In this document: one piece after another, positions 52,821-61,567 of the stretch | Layout: every line of letters starts with the position of its first letter | Position numbering within the stretch: the first letter of the stretch is position 1 | NCBI RefSeq assembly: GCF_918698115.1 | Contig: NZ_CAKKLV010000015.1 | Location: forward strand, 62,001 to 126,000 | Source: Peribacillus sp. Bi96 | GTDB taxonomy: Bacteria; Bacillota; Bacilli; Bacillales; DSM-1321 | DNA: 64,000 nt | Reading direction: 5' to 3' | Notes under the pieces: model-generated | Databases searched by the model: none | What the model was told of the DNA's origin: nothing | Seen by the model: the letters and a program-made list of their open reading frames with translations, nothing else | Made by a program: the position numbers and the translations under genes

Positions 52821-52931
52821 TTGATATCTCCTTCTCTGTGTGTATATTATAGATCAAATAGTATAAGATTAAGCTAACATCAGAGATGCTCTCTAATAGC
52901 TATTTGATGCAAGAATAAAGTACTGCCTTTA

Positions 52932-52945
52932 ATAAAACGCATACA
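52932..52945 (+). promoter_or_regulatory. weak cre-like site between GPH and GH31 genes
   Basis: ATAAAACGCATACA shares AAAACGCATACA with the strong cre at 16720 but lacks the leading TG. Could allow separate catabolite control of the GH31 gene; low confidence. Confidence 0.3.
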
Positions 52946-52986
52946 AAAATAATTAAGAAACTTTTTCGTCACGTCTCCTCTTAGGT

Positions 52987-54390
52987 TTAGTTTAAGTCAG
53001 GCTGATTATCTTTATTTCTTTCTTTTAAGTCAGCTACAATTTTACTGTATAAATTATCTGTGAGATTATAAAAGAAAAATAAGATAATTAATCCAATAAT
53101 ATTGAGGGCTGCTGGAGCAAGAAATAACAGTCCTTTAAGACCTAACAGTGTATCTGCAGACTGTTGAATATTTGGAACATATCCAATAAGCCCTAGTGCT
53201 ACCCCTGGAATAAAACCAGCGAGAGCCTGTGCAAGCTTTCGGAAGAAACTGTACGTTGAATAAACAATCCCTTCTGTACGTTCTCCTGAATTCCACTCAT
53301 GATAATCAATAGAATCAGCAATCATTACCCAAGGTAGACCAAGTGCAAACGCTAACCCAAAGTTTCCCAAAGAGAAAATAGTTAAAAACGTAGCCGTACT
53401 TGTTGGCAATACAAAATTCAAAACATCACTAGCAATGCAAACCATAAGTCCAAGCATGAAGGTATTTTTCTTACCAATTCTTTTTACCATTGTTGGAATG
53501 AACATTGAACCAACTACAGCGAGCCCAATACTTAAAAATGATAGCATTGACATAAGTTCCGGATTCTTTAAATTGTATTCTAAGTAGTACAATTGAACAG
53601 CGTTGCGAATATTGGATGAAGTAATCATGAACAAAGCTGCTAAACACAATACAATAAGAGGTCGATTTGAAACCAATGCCTTGAATAACGTAGACAGCGG
53701 TACCTTTTCATTTTTTGGTGCTCTAATAACATTTTCTGTTGTATTGTGATAGCAAATAAGATGAAAAAATATTCCGAATATTACCATCACAGATATAGCA
53801 ACGATGTATCCTATTTCTTTATTAGCAAACTGAACTACAATCGGAATAACTGCCATTCCAGAAATAAGAAGTGCCATTTGACTACCAATTGCTCTAAATG
53901 AACCTAAAGATGCACGATCAATTGGATCTTGCGTCATGGCAGCAGATAATGATCCGTACGGGATATTAACAATTGAATATGCTAGACCAAACCCCATATA
54001 GGTGATAAACGCCCACACAATCTTCCCATTATCCGAAAAGTCTGGAGCTAAGAATGAGATGACCGTCATTAATGCCAGTGGAACAGTTCCCCATAAAATG
54101 AACGGGCGGAACTTTCCTCGTTTTGAGATATTTGTTCTTGAATCTACAAATGCACCAACACTTGTATCTGCAAATGCATCGAAGATTTTAGAAATTAAAA
54201 ACACCAATCCTCCCCAGTAAGCGGAGATTCCTAAAACATCTGTATAAAATTTCAGAAGGTATAACTGTCCCATATCAAACATAAGGCCGTTACCAATATC
54301 ACCAAAACCGTAAGACAACTTTTCTTTAAAAGTGAGCTTTTTAGAAGCGGTGACCGCTGTCTTTTTAACCGGAACCACTGGTAATCCCAT
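52987..54390 (-). CDS. GPH-family symporter, candidate glucuronide importer
   Basis: A 467-residue twelve-helix symporter, paralogous to the GPH protein at 15130-16527: KLSYGFGDIGNGLMFDMGQL, KIFDAFADTSVGAFVDSR and KRGKFRPFILWGTVP correspond segment by segment. The middle and last gene neighbours encode a GH31 hydrolase and glucuronate isomerase, so import of a glucuronide or related glycoside with a cation is likely, as for UidB. It lies 150 bases downstream of uxaC and 166 bases upstream of GH31; all three point the same way. Confidence 0.88.
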   Translation of the reverse strand: MGLPVVPVKKTAVTASKKLTFKEKLSYGFGDIGNGLMFDMGQLYLLKFYTDVLGISAYWGGLVFLISKIFDAFADTSVGAFVDSRTNISKRGKFRPFILWGTVPLALMTVISFLAPDFSDNGKIVWAFITYMGFGLAYSIVNIPYGSLSAAMTQDPIDRASLGSFRAIGSQMALLISGMAVIPIVVQFANKEIGYIVAISVMVIFGIFFHLICYHNTTENVIRAPKNEKVPLSTLFKALVSNRPLIVLCLAALFMITSSNIRNAVQLYYLEYNLKNPELMSMLSFLSIGLAVVGSMFIPTMVKRIGKKNTFMLGLMVCIASDVLNFVLPTSTATFLTIFSLGNFGLAFALGLPWVMIADSIDYHEWNSGERTEGIVYSTYSFFRKLAQALAGFIPGVALGLIGYVPNIQQSADTLLGLKGLLFLAPAALNIIGLIILFFFYNLTDNLYSKIVADLKERNKDNQPDLN

Positions 54391-54540
54391 ATAACCATCC
54401 CCTTCTTTCTCCCATATATAACCCCTGTATTGTAAACCTTTTCATAAAGAAGCAGAAATAGTGTTTATTTTAACCCTTAAGCACTATCACCCCCTTTGAT
54501 ACTTACAATATCTTTCATAAGCAAAAAGAGCATTCCTGTA

Positions 54541-55944
54541 TTAACGCTGTAAAAAGTATTTCTCTGCATTGTAATAGGAAATATTTTCAATCAGTGTTTG
54601 AAGAAGCACATTATCGTTTGGAACCCTTCCTTGTTCTACCCATTTCCCGATTAGGTTGCATAGGATCCGACGGAAATAATCATGTCTTTCATAGGAAAGA
54701 AAGCTGCGAGAATCTGTCAGCATACCAATAAAATGACTAAGTAACCCGACGTTAGCTAAATCTTTCATTTGTTTCTCTATTCCATCAATGTGGTCGTTAA
54801 ACCACCAAGCTGTACCAAGCTGAACTTTTCCTGGAACGCCTTCTTCATAGAAATTCCCCATCATGGAGGCTAATACAAGATTGTCTTTAGGATTTAAATT
54901 AAATAATACGACTCTTGGCAACGCATCTTCTTGGTCAAGCGCATCAAGAAGATGCGATAATCCTCGTGCGATGTTTGCTTCTCCAATTGAATCAAACCCT
55001 GTATCCGAGCCCAAAAGATTTTTCATTTTTGTATTATTATTTCGCATAGCCCCAATATGTAATTGCATCACCCATTGTTTTTGAGCGTACATTTTCCCTA
55101 GTTCTTTTAGAAGAAAAGATCGATACTTGATCAATTCTTCTTGTGAAAGCGACTCTCCATTCATACGTTTTGTAAAAATTGTTTCTGCCTCTGCTAGAGT
55201 TACTTCTTTATACTCCATGTAAGGAATATCATGATCAGCTGCCCTGCCTCCATTTTCATGAAAAAAGTCAACTCGGTATTGAAGTCCTTTAATTAATTCT
55301 GCAATAGATGTCACTCGTTGATGAACTACTTGCTCTAGATTCTTTAACCAATCTTGAAAAGTTGGACGTTCAATAAACAGTGCTCCATCAGGTCGAAAGG
55401 TTGGTACAACCTTTGTTTTAAACGTAGAATCATGGTTTAATAATTGGTGGTATTCAAGAGTAGATATAGGGTCGTCTGTAGTACCAATAAATTGCACATT
55501 AGATTTCTTAATAAAAGATTGCGGTGTAAACTCCATATCTTGTAATTTTTTATTACATTCTTCCCAAATTTCCAGCGCGGTATCGGGACTAAGTCTTTTA
55601 TCAATGTCAAAAAAACTCTTTAATTCCATATGAGTCCAATGGTAAAGTGGATTTCCAATTAAATATGGTACCGTCTGAGACCAAGCAAAAAACTTTTCCC
55701 AATCACTAGCTTCTCCTGTTATAAAATGCTCCCCTATACCATTCATTCGCATCGTTCTCCACTTGTAGTGATCGCCCGCTAACCATAGTTGAGTAAGGTT
55801 TTCATAATGTTTATTCTCAAAAATTTCTTTTGGATCTAAATGGCAGTGAAAATCAAAGATTGGCATTTCTTTTGCTGTATTTTTATATAACTGAACTGCT
55901 GTAGGTGTGGAAAGTAAGAAATCGTCTCCTAAAAAATACTTCAT
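54541..55944 (-). CDS. uxaC: glucuronate isomerase
   Basis: A 467-residue enzyme of the amidohydrolase-type fold that interconverts D-glucuronate and D-fructuronate (also galacturonate/tagaturonate). Key segments: IFDFHCHLDPKEIFENKHYE at the N-terminus with the metal-binding His pair, TTDDPISTLEYHQLL, VPTFRPDGA, MQLHIGAMRNNN, and GMLTDSRSFLSYERHDYFRR at the C-terminus. Full length. The usual next enzymes (mannonate or altronate branch, KDG kinase, aldolase) are not in the window. First gene of an operon with GPH and GH31 genes; promoter with a cre overlapping -35. RBS TAGGAGG. Confidence 0.95.
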   Translation of the reverse strand: MKYFLGDDFLLSTPTAVQLYKNTAKEMPIFDFHCHLDPKEIFENKHYENLTQLWLAGDHYKWRTMRMNGIGEHFITGEASDWEKFFAWSQTVPYLIGNPLYHWTHMELKSFFDIDKRLSPDTALEIWEECNKKLQDMEFTPQSFIKKSNVQFIGTTDDPISTLEYHQLLNHDSTFKTKVVPTFRPDGALFIERPTFQDWLKNLEQVVHQRVTSIAELIKGLQYRVDFFHENGGRAADHDIPYMEYKEVTLAEAETIFTKRMNGESLSQEELIKYRSFLLKELGKMYAQKQWVMQLHIGAMRNNNTKMKNLLGSDTGFDSIGEANIARGLSHLLDALDQEDALPRVVLFNLNPKDNLVLASMMGNFYEEGVPGKVQLGTAWWFNDHIDGIEKQMKDLANVGLLSHFIGMLTDSRSFLSYERHDYFRRILCNLIGKWVEQGRVPNDNVLLQTLIENISYYNAEKYFLQR

Positions 55945-55975
55945 ATTATTTTCCTCCTAGGGGAATAAAATCAAA

Positions 55976-56048
55976 TTTATAAGATTAAAACTCTCAATGT
56001 AAACACTTTCATTTTTGGTTAATTTAATTTGTTCGACTAGTAAACTAA
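55976..56048 (-). promoter_or_regulatory. uxaC promoter with cre and an upstream inverted repeat
   Basis: Minus-strand -35 TTTACA (55998-56003) and -10 TATAAA (55976-55981), spacer 16. TGTAAACACTTTCA (55998-56011, plus strand) is a cre with one change in the central CG. TTAATTT (56024-56030) and AAACTAA (56042-56048) form an imperfect inverted repeat like ROK/XylR operators. Confidence 0.6.
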
Positions 56049-56181
56049 TTAATTATAAGAAATAATTTATCATGTTTATAAAATTCAGTCAATTAAAATT
56101 CTTTAATTTAAGAGTCAATATTTTTCAAATGAAAATGCTATAATAAAGAACAATGTCAGTTAAGATTTGGAGGACACATTT

Positions 56182-57387
56182 ATGCCTACTGGTGATGCAG
56201 CTTATATCAGGAAATTAAATCGATCTTTAATTATTAGTAAAATTGTAGAAGCAGGAATAATTTCAAGGGCAGAATTGTCTAAGATTACAACATTAACAAA
56301 AGCCACTATTTCAGTACAGATTGCAAGCTTAATTGATGAAGATATTATTATTGAGACACAGCAGGATCATTCAAAAGTTGGAAGAAAACCTATAATGCTA
56401 TCTTTAAATGGAGCAGCAGGATATGCATTAGGTATTGATTTAGATTATAGTCAAATCTCTTTCACTCTTTCTAACCTTCTTGGTCATCCTGTTTCGTCAG
56501 ATACTATTAAAATACATACGACAAGTTATTCGGATATCTTTAATATACTAGTTGAAAAAATTAATAAATATAAAAATGAATGCCTTAAGTCTAGATACGG
56601 ACTTATTGGTGTAGCAATTTCAATTCATGGTCTTGTCTCTACAGATGAACTCATTCATTATATTCCTCGGTTAAACTGGTATGATGTGGACTTAAAGAAT
56701 GATTTAGAAAAAGAGTTAAACGTTAACGTATATCTTGAAAATAATGCAAATCTTTCAGCTTTTGCTGAACGAGCCTACACATTTCATAAATCAGATAATT
56801 TGGTATGCATAACACTTCGATCAGGTATAGGCCTTGGTATAGTAATAAATAACAAATTATCTAAAGGACATGATGGCTATGCTGGAGAGATTGGTCATAT
56901 GATTATCCAACCAGGAGGAGACCTTTGTGCTTGTGGGAACAAAGGCTGCTGGGAAAGATATGCTTCTGAGTCAATCTTTTTAACACAACTTTCTAAAGAA
57001 AAACAAGTTAGTACTATAACTTATAAACATATTGAAGAATGGCTTAATCAAAACGATACTGAACTACATAGACAAATGGAAAACTTCATCTATTATATTT
57101 CAATCGGTTTGAATAATATCATCAACATATATAACCCTGAAGTTCTAATAATTGATAGTGAATTACTTTCTCTATACCCAGATTCTATAAATGAAATTAA
57201 GAAAAATCTTTCTTCCTCCACAATTCATTATCGAGAATTATTAATATCCTCAATTGGAAAAAAAGCATGTGAATTGGGTGCGTGTGCATTGGTGATTAAG
57301 AATTTTCTTGAAATTACGATGCCTAACTTTGTATATCCTGAATCAATAGAACATATTCATTCACTGAATAATATGTCTGTCAAATAG
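56182..57387 (+). CDS. ROK family transcriptional regulator (XylR/NagC type)
   Basis: A 401-residue regulator divergent from uxaC. N-terminal winged helix (about 5-70: LIISKIVEAGIISRAELSKI, TTLTKATISVQIASLIDE), then the ROK sugar-binding domain with YALGIDLDYSQI, YLENNANLSAFAE, SGIGLGIVINN and the zinc motif GGDLCACGNKGCWERYAS. The Glu in the GEIGHMI segment and the zinc Cys residues are intact, so it should bind a sugar. Start 56182 has GGAGG at 9 bases. It most likely controls the uxaC-GPH-GH31 operon, perhaps in answer to glucuronate or the imported glycoside. Confidence 0.92.
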   Translation: MPTGDAAYIRKLNRSLIISKIVEAGIISRAELSKITTLTKATISVQIASLIDEDIIIETQQDHSKVGRKPIMLSLNGAAGYALGIDLDYSQISFTLSNLLGHPVSSDTIKIHTTSYSDIFNILVEKINKYKNECLKSRYGLIGVAISIHGLVSTDELIHYIPRLNWYDVDLKNDLEKELNVNVYLENNANLSAFAERAYTFHKSDNLVCITLRSGIGLGIVINNKLSKGHDGYAGEIGHMIIQPGGDLCACGNKGCWERYASESIFLTQLSKEKQVSTITYKHIEEWLNQNDTELHRQMENFIYYISIGLNNIINIYNPEVLIIDSELLSLYPDSINEIKKNLSSSTIHYRELLISSIGKKACELGACALVIKNFLEITMPNFVYPESIEHIHSLNNMSVK

Positions 57388-57443
57388 TTATAGGTTAAGG
57401 ATTCTTTCTCACAGAAAACTAGGCTGATGCTTTCCTAACAGCT

Positions 57444-57487
57444 ATAAAAACCATAAAGCTTTAGTAAAAAAGCTTTATGGTTTTTAT
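57444..57487 (+). terminator. strong terminator after the ROK gene
   Basis: Perfect 18-bp stem (57444-57461 with 57470-57487) around an 8-base loop, T-rich at the end. About 57 bases after the stop codon. Confidence 0.92.
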
Positions 57488-57768
57488 TCCCAGATGTTTA
57501 CTCTTAAACCTAAATTTTAGCTGCTGAACAGCCCTTAATCTAGAAGTTGAGATAAAGACTCCCTTCAATAAGAATTTCCAATTCTATTATTTTTAAAATT
57601 TCACAAATAATCAATAACCCCAAAAAGAACATACGTTTGATCACACTTACAAAAGAAGAAAGGATTCAATTAATGGGATTTGGTTCTGGTGCAAACATAA
57701 TGTAAATTTGAAAAAACTAATAGGATTTCTAACGGAATGCTACTTTATGCGGTTAATCCAAACAGCTC
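57488..57768. other. noncoding stretch, probably decayed
   Basis: No start/SD pair or intact frame. Could contain the lost N-terminal part of the regulator relic that follows. Confidence 0.35.
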
Positions 57769-58038
57769 GTGGATACAATTCACCTGGTTTTGGACAGACT
57801 TCTCCCCTATCTTTTAACTACTGAATGGATACAGGATACGCTGGGTTTTTTCCACTGTTATGACAGGGGTCTGGACACATACGAAAAAGCCAATGCTTTC
57901 TTGAGAAAGCATTTGGCTGCTTGTTTATCTCTGATTCACATAGATAACATTAACCTTCGGAATCCACTGTATGATACAGGTACTATACTTGAAGGCAAGG
58001 GAATCGGAATATACATGGAAGAAAATGATAAATTCTGA
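57769..58038 (+). pseudogene. possible relic of a PucR/CdaR-type regulator
   Basis: LLPYLLTTEWIQDTLGFFHC followed by YEKANAFLRKHLAACLSLIH and IDNINLRNPLYDTGTILE resembles the end of sugar-diacid regulators, where a helix-turn-helix (ALFIHRNTLxYRLNxIE) should stand. Here that core is disturbed (AFLRKHLAACLSLIHIDNI), with a GTG-type start and no SD. I read it as a degraded C-terminus. Confidence 0.4.
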
Positions 58039-58160
58039 AAGTTCATATCGGATGATTTTATGCTGTGATTAGATGGCGTGGCATTTGATCAAAGGGGGTT
58101 CTCTTATTTTTTTAGATAGCTGCTGCCACTCCATATCATGTTCCCTGTTTTTGCACGCAA

Positions 58161-58206
58161 AAAAGGACAGAGAAGGTAATGGCAACATTCCCTTCTCTGT
58201 CCTTTT
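58161..58206 (-). terminator. expression-platform terminator of the glycine riboswitch
   Basis: 16-bp perfect stem (58161-58176 with 58191-58206) starting right behind the second aptamer's CTCTCAGGTAAAAGGACAG and followed on the minus strand by TTTTTTGC. Same arrangement as the B. subtilis gcvT leader. Confidence 0.88.
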
Positions 58207-58352
58207 ACCTGAGAGTTTAACTCTATGCTAAAAAGAGTCTTCCCCTTAGGTGGCGTTTTATAAACGCTCTCTCCAGAGTTGCGTCTCATTGTGGTTCTTT
58301 ACCTGAGAGATTTGTTCCAAGTTTTTTTGGGAACATGCTCCTTCGGTGATTG
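58203..58352 (-). ncRNA. glycine riboswitch, two aptamers, the first lacking its 5' arm, no gene downstream
   Basis: On the minus strand the second aptamer is complete: CAACTCTGGAGAGAGCG, CGCCACCTAAGGGGAAGAC, AACTCTCAGGTAAAAGGACA. The first shows CACCGAAGGAGCATG (58338-58348 region) and ATCTCTCAGGTAAAG, and the GACGCAA linker between the two is present, but I see no GGAGAG arm upstream of it. The direction points towards 58100 and lower, where no minus-strand gene exists for more than 2 kb. Normally such a switch governs glycine cleavage genes or a glycine transporter. The ureohydrolase lies upstream of it, not downstream. Confidence 0.85.
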
Positions 58353-58476
58353 TACATTATTTACTTATGTGTTTTTTATGGAATCGCCTCTTTATTTATA
58401 CCTATTCAGGAAACTAAGAAAAGATAACACGGAGGAAAATCACTTTATATCAGCAAATGCTTTCAAATTTAACAGA

Positions 58477-59478
58477 CTAATGCTTCTTTATGAAGTTCTG
58501 CTCTTGATAATCGCTGATTGCAGCCTGGTTTTTCTCTTTTTCTTTTAAAACATAACTAAGCAAGTCTAATGAGAGGCGCGCTGCCACTTGTCCAGTTATT
58601 CCCGCATGATCGTAAGGAGTAGCTACTTCTACCATATCAAAACCGATTACTTCTCCTCTTTTTGCAATCCCATGGAGTATTTCGTTGACTTCATCATAAA
58701 GCAGGCCTCCAGGAGAAGGTGTGCCTGTCGCAGGGGCGATCGATGGGTCGAGGCCATCAATGTCCATGGTAATATAATATTTTTCACCTGCTGGAATAAG
58801 TTCCAGAACCTGTTCAAATCCCATCTTTCTCATTTGACGTGGAGACAAGATGACACTTCCGTATTCTCTGGCAGCATCGACATCTTCTTTTATACTGCTG
58901 CTGATTCCACGAATTCCCAATTGGAAAATCTTTTGAACATGATTCATTTCAGATAAGCGGCGGATGCAGCTTCCATGTCCAACCCGCATTCCTGAACGGT
59001 GATCTGCCCAGTCTAAATGCGCATCAATCTGGATCACATGAAAGGGCCCGAGTTCACCCAATCCCTTTCCTACTGGAATTGTAATGGAATGATCTCCACC
59101 TAAAACAACCGGCATTGCACCTTTTGAAACGATTTTTCTAATGGCTTCTTCCGTATTATCATGGGATTGCATCATATCCCCATGTACAATGTCTACATCG
59201 CCGCAATCAACGACTTTCCATTTCGGGCCAAGATACATGATATCATTTTCAATATCATAGGCGCCATCTAACCCGAAACTATATAATGTAGAGCCTTCAC
59301 GAATTCCTCTTGGACCCATTCTTGCACCTGACTTCCATTGTGTTCCCATATCATTTGGAACTCCAATAACAGCTACATCTGCATCTAACTGGTCTAGGTC
59401 AGGACATACGGGATATTTCCCGAAAGTACAGATTCCGGTAAAAGGTAAATTAAGTTGCTGTTTTTTATTATTCGACAT
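58477..59478 (-). CDS. agmatinase-family ureohydrolase
   Basis: A 333-residue dinuclear manganese enzyme of the arginase/agmatinase family. Metal ligands: His130 in VVLGGDHSI, Asp152, His154 and Asp156 in IQIDAHLDWAD, Asp239 and Asp241 in TMDIDGLDPS. It releases urea from a guanidino compound; agmatine, guanidinobutyrate or similar are all possible, and the longer N-terminus with TGICTFGKYPVCPDLDQL is more like the guanidinobutyrase/proclavaminate branch than SpeB of polyamine synthesis. A sigma-54 promoter directly upstream points to a catabolic, inducible nitrogen-source role. RBS GGGAGG. Confidence 0.88.
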   Translation of the reverse strand: MSNNKKQQLNLPFTGICTFGKYPVCPDLDQLDADVAVIGVPNDMGTQWKSGARMGPRGIREGSTLYSFGLDGAYDIENDIMYLGPKWKVVDCGDVDIVHGDMMQSHDNTEEAIRKIVSKGAMPVVLGGDHSITIPVGKGLGELGPFHVIQIDAHLDWADHRSGMRVGHGSCIRRLSEMNHVQKIFQLGIRGISSSIKEDVDAAREYGSVILSPRQMRKMGFEQVLELIPAGEKYYITMDIDGLDPSIAPATGTPSPGGLLYDEVNEILHGIAKRGEVIGFDMVEVATPYDHAGITGQVAARLSLDLLSYVLKEKEKNQAAISDYQEQNFIKKH

Positions 59479-59518
59479 GACCTTTGCCTCCCACTTGTAT
59501 TACGTCCTCGTTAATATA

Positions 59519-59534
59519 TGCAACCTTCATGCCA
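59519..59534 (-). promoter_or_regulatory. sigma-54 (SigL) promoter of the ureohydrolase gene
   Basis: Minus strand TGGCATGAAGGTTGCA matches TGGCAC-N5-TTGCA with the -24 GG and -12 GC at exactly the required distance. It lies about 42 bases before the start codon. Activation needs a bacterial enhancer-binding protein such as RocR. Confidence 0.85.
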
Positions 59535-59681
59535 ACCTATAAAACTAGGTAAAACGGAATTGTGTTGTCAATAATGACTACCAGGAACCAACATATTTTC
59601 TGATTACTCGATTCTCGTTAGTAAACGCCACAGAGAAAGAGCGCGGAGAATATATTTCATTTTCAGTAAAATATTATTGTT

Positions 59682-59705
59682 GTCTTATTGGGTCTTAAAT
59701 AAGAC
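59682..59705. promoter_or_regulatory. inverted repeat, candidate enhancer site
   Basis: GTCTTATT (59682-59689) and AATAAGAC (59698-59705), 8 bp each, about 160 bases upstream of the sigma-54 promoter, the normal distance for an activator binding site. The activator gene is not next to it. Confidence 0.45.
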
Positions 59706-59904
59706 ATATCTTGATGAACTGGTTTTTTTACTCGTAAAATTAACAATTAGGCAAACAGCTTTTTTTATTTTCCAGCCCATCTTCAGAATTAATATTTGAA
59801 ATTTTTAAAATATTGGCGATTTCAAAAAATACTTCCTCTATTATTAGTCAAAAATTTATTCGATGTAAGCATTACTCACTCTCTTTAACTCAACTTCTAG
59901 ATTT

Positions 59905-61377
59905 TTAATGATCAAACCACTTGGTTGGCTCCACTTCTAAATTAATGTTGATTTGTTTTACCTCACTAAACTCATCTAAACCAAAAGTTCCTAATCCACG
60001 GCCAATTCCGCTTTGCTTATAGCCTCCCCACGGGGCCTCATTGTAAGCTAGATTATAGGCATTAATCCATGTAATTCCGGCTCTTATTTTCTTAATCACT
60101 CTTAAAGCCTTTGCACCATCTTGTGAAAATACACCTGCTGCGAGGCCATATGGGGTATCATTGGCAAGCTGGATGGCTTCCGCTTCATCTTTAAACTTTT
60201 GTACAGTCAGTACTGGGCCAAATATTTCTTCCTGAACAATTCTCATGTCCGGTTTGGTATCAACAAATATTGTCGGCTCAACAAAATAGCCCTTTTCAAG
60301 CCCGTTGCTTGTGATACGCTTGCCGCCGCAAGCTAATGTCGCCCCTTCTCCTATGCCAAGTTGAATATATTGGAGTACCTCATTCATATGTGCTTCACTG
60401 ACAAGGGCACCCATTTGTGTAGACGGTTGATCACCAGGGCCGACCCGGATCTTTTTCGCTTTCTCTATCAGTCTATCGACAAACTTGTCGTGAATGCTCT
60501 CTTCAAGCAGCAAACGCGATCCTGCATTACAAACTTGGCCAGTGTTTACAAAAATTCCATATAAAGCATAATCCACGGCTGTCTCAAAGTCTGCGTCGGC
60601 AAAAACGATGTTAGGTGACTTGCCGCCTAATTCAAGTGCAATGTTTTTAATATTCCCAGCTGCTTTTTGCATGACGTTTCTTCCTGTTGACGTGCTGCCA
60701 GTAAACGAAACCATATCGACTTTATCACTTTCCGCTAGTTCATTTCCTACTGTTCCCCCACCACCCATAACTAGATTTGCAACGCCATCTGGTATGCCTA
60801 CTTCTTTGATAATCTCGAACAATTTAGTGGTGGTAACCGGAGTTATCCCGGCTGGTTTAAACACAACTGTATTTCCTGCAGCAAGGGCAGGGGCTATTTT
60901 CCAAGCCCCCGTCAGTAAAGGGAAATTCCACGGAGCGATCAGTCCACATACCCCTACCGGCTCTCGAACAACCATGGCCTGTACAGGACCGGAAACTGGA
61001 TATGTTTGGCCGTCCGGTTTAGTGACTAAACCGGCATAATAACGAAAACAATCCGCTGCATCCGCAATGTCAAACTCTGCTTCTTTCAGAGGTTTTCCGG
61101 TATTGGCTGTTTCAAGTTGGCTAAGCTCAGATGCCTGTTCTTCAATTTTCTCAGCTATTTTAAATAGATAGGAAGCCCGTTCCGAAGCCGACAGGTCTGA
61201 CCAAATCCCGGAATCAAATGCGGTTCGTGCCGCATCAATGGCCATCCGGGCATCTTCTACATTTCCGTTGGGAGCCTCCGCAATGATCTTGCCGTTTGCC
61301 GGGTTAACAACATTACTCTTTTGTTTACTCAAAGAATCCATCCACTCACCGTTTATAAACATTTTCAGCTTCAACAA
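59905..61377 (-). CDS. aldehyde dehydrogenase, copy 1
   Basis: A 490-residue NAD-dependent aldehyde dehydrogenase resembling GbsA/betaine aldehyde dehydrogenases. Catalytic Cys283 in NTGQVCNAGSR, base Glu249 in ALELGGKSPN, cofactor loop FTGSTSTGR and IAPWNFPLL strand. The tail EAPWGGYKQSGIGRGLGTFG is typical. The start is a TTG at 61377 with GGAGG nine bases before it. It is the third gene of an ALDH-FeADH-ALDH operon. Its C-terminal 100 or so residues are identical to those of the second copy. An alcohol/aldehyde pair such as choline/betaine aldehyde is one possibility, but the substrate is not fixed by sequence. Confidence 0.9.
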   Translation of the reverse strand: MLKLKMFINGEWMDSLSKQKSNVVNPANGKIIAEAPNGNVEDARMAIDAARTAFDSGIWSDLSASERASYLFKIAEKIEEQASELSQLETANTGKPLKEAEFDIADAADCFRYYAGLVTKPDGQTYPVSGPVQAMVVREPVGVCGLIAPWNFPLLTGAWKIAPALAAGNTVVFKPAGITPVTTTKLFEIIKEVGIPDGVANLVMGGGGTVGNELAESDKVDMVSFTGSTSTGRNVMQKAAGNIKNIALELGGKSPNIVFADADFETAVDYALYGIFVNTGQVCNAGSRLLLEESIHDKFVDRLIEKAKKIRVGPGDQPSTQMGALVSEAHMNEVLQYIQLGIGEGATLACGGKRITSNGLEKGYFVEPTIFVDTKPDMRIVQEEIFGPVLTVQKFKDEAEAIQLANDTPYGLAAGVFSQDGAKALRVIKKIRAGITWINAYNLAYNEAPWGGYKQSGIGRGLGTFGLDEFSEVKQININLEVEPTKWFDH

Positions 61378-61443
61378 TTTGAAATACCTCCTGTTCGTTA
61401 TTCTTACTTTATAGCAATCTCATTTCCATAAAAGGCTAATAAT

Positions 61444-61527
61444 GTACCCGCAGCATGTGTAGGCATACGCAAGTTGCGGGTACACCATGGCGACCGCCCA
61501 TTTAAAACTCCCATCAAGCCGGTCGCC
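61444..61527. other. two tandem inverted repeats between the Fe-ADH and ALDH genes
   Basis: GTACCCGCA / TGCGGGTAC (61444-61452 with 61475-61483, 9 bp) is followed at once by GGCGACCG / CGGTCGCC (61489-61496 with 61520-61527, 8 bp). Both are GC-rich in an AT-rich region and lack T-tracts. They may be a messenger-stabilising structure, a processing site or a small inserted repeat. Confidence 0.7.
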
Positions 61528-61567
61528 GATTAAACAATTAAAGATCAACATTAATCTAGTTAAATTA

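Noticed and set aside
58104-58289. 61-codon minus-strand frame
   Set aside because: It runs through the riboswitch aptamer and terminator and is not a protein gene.
58203-58352. Glycine riboswitch controlling the ureohydrolase
   Set aside because: Both are on the minus strand, but the riboswitch lies downstream of that gene's stop codon and cannot control its start.
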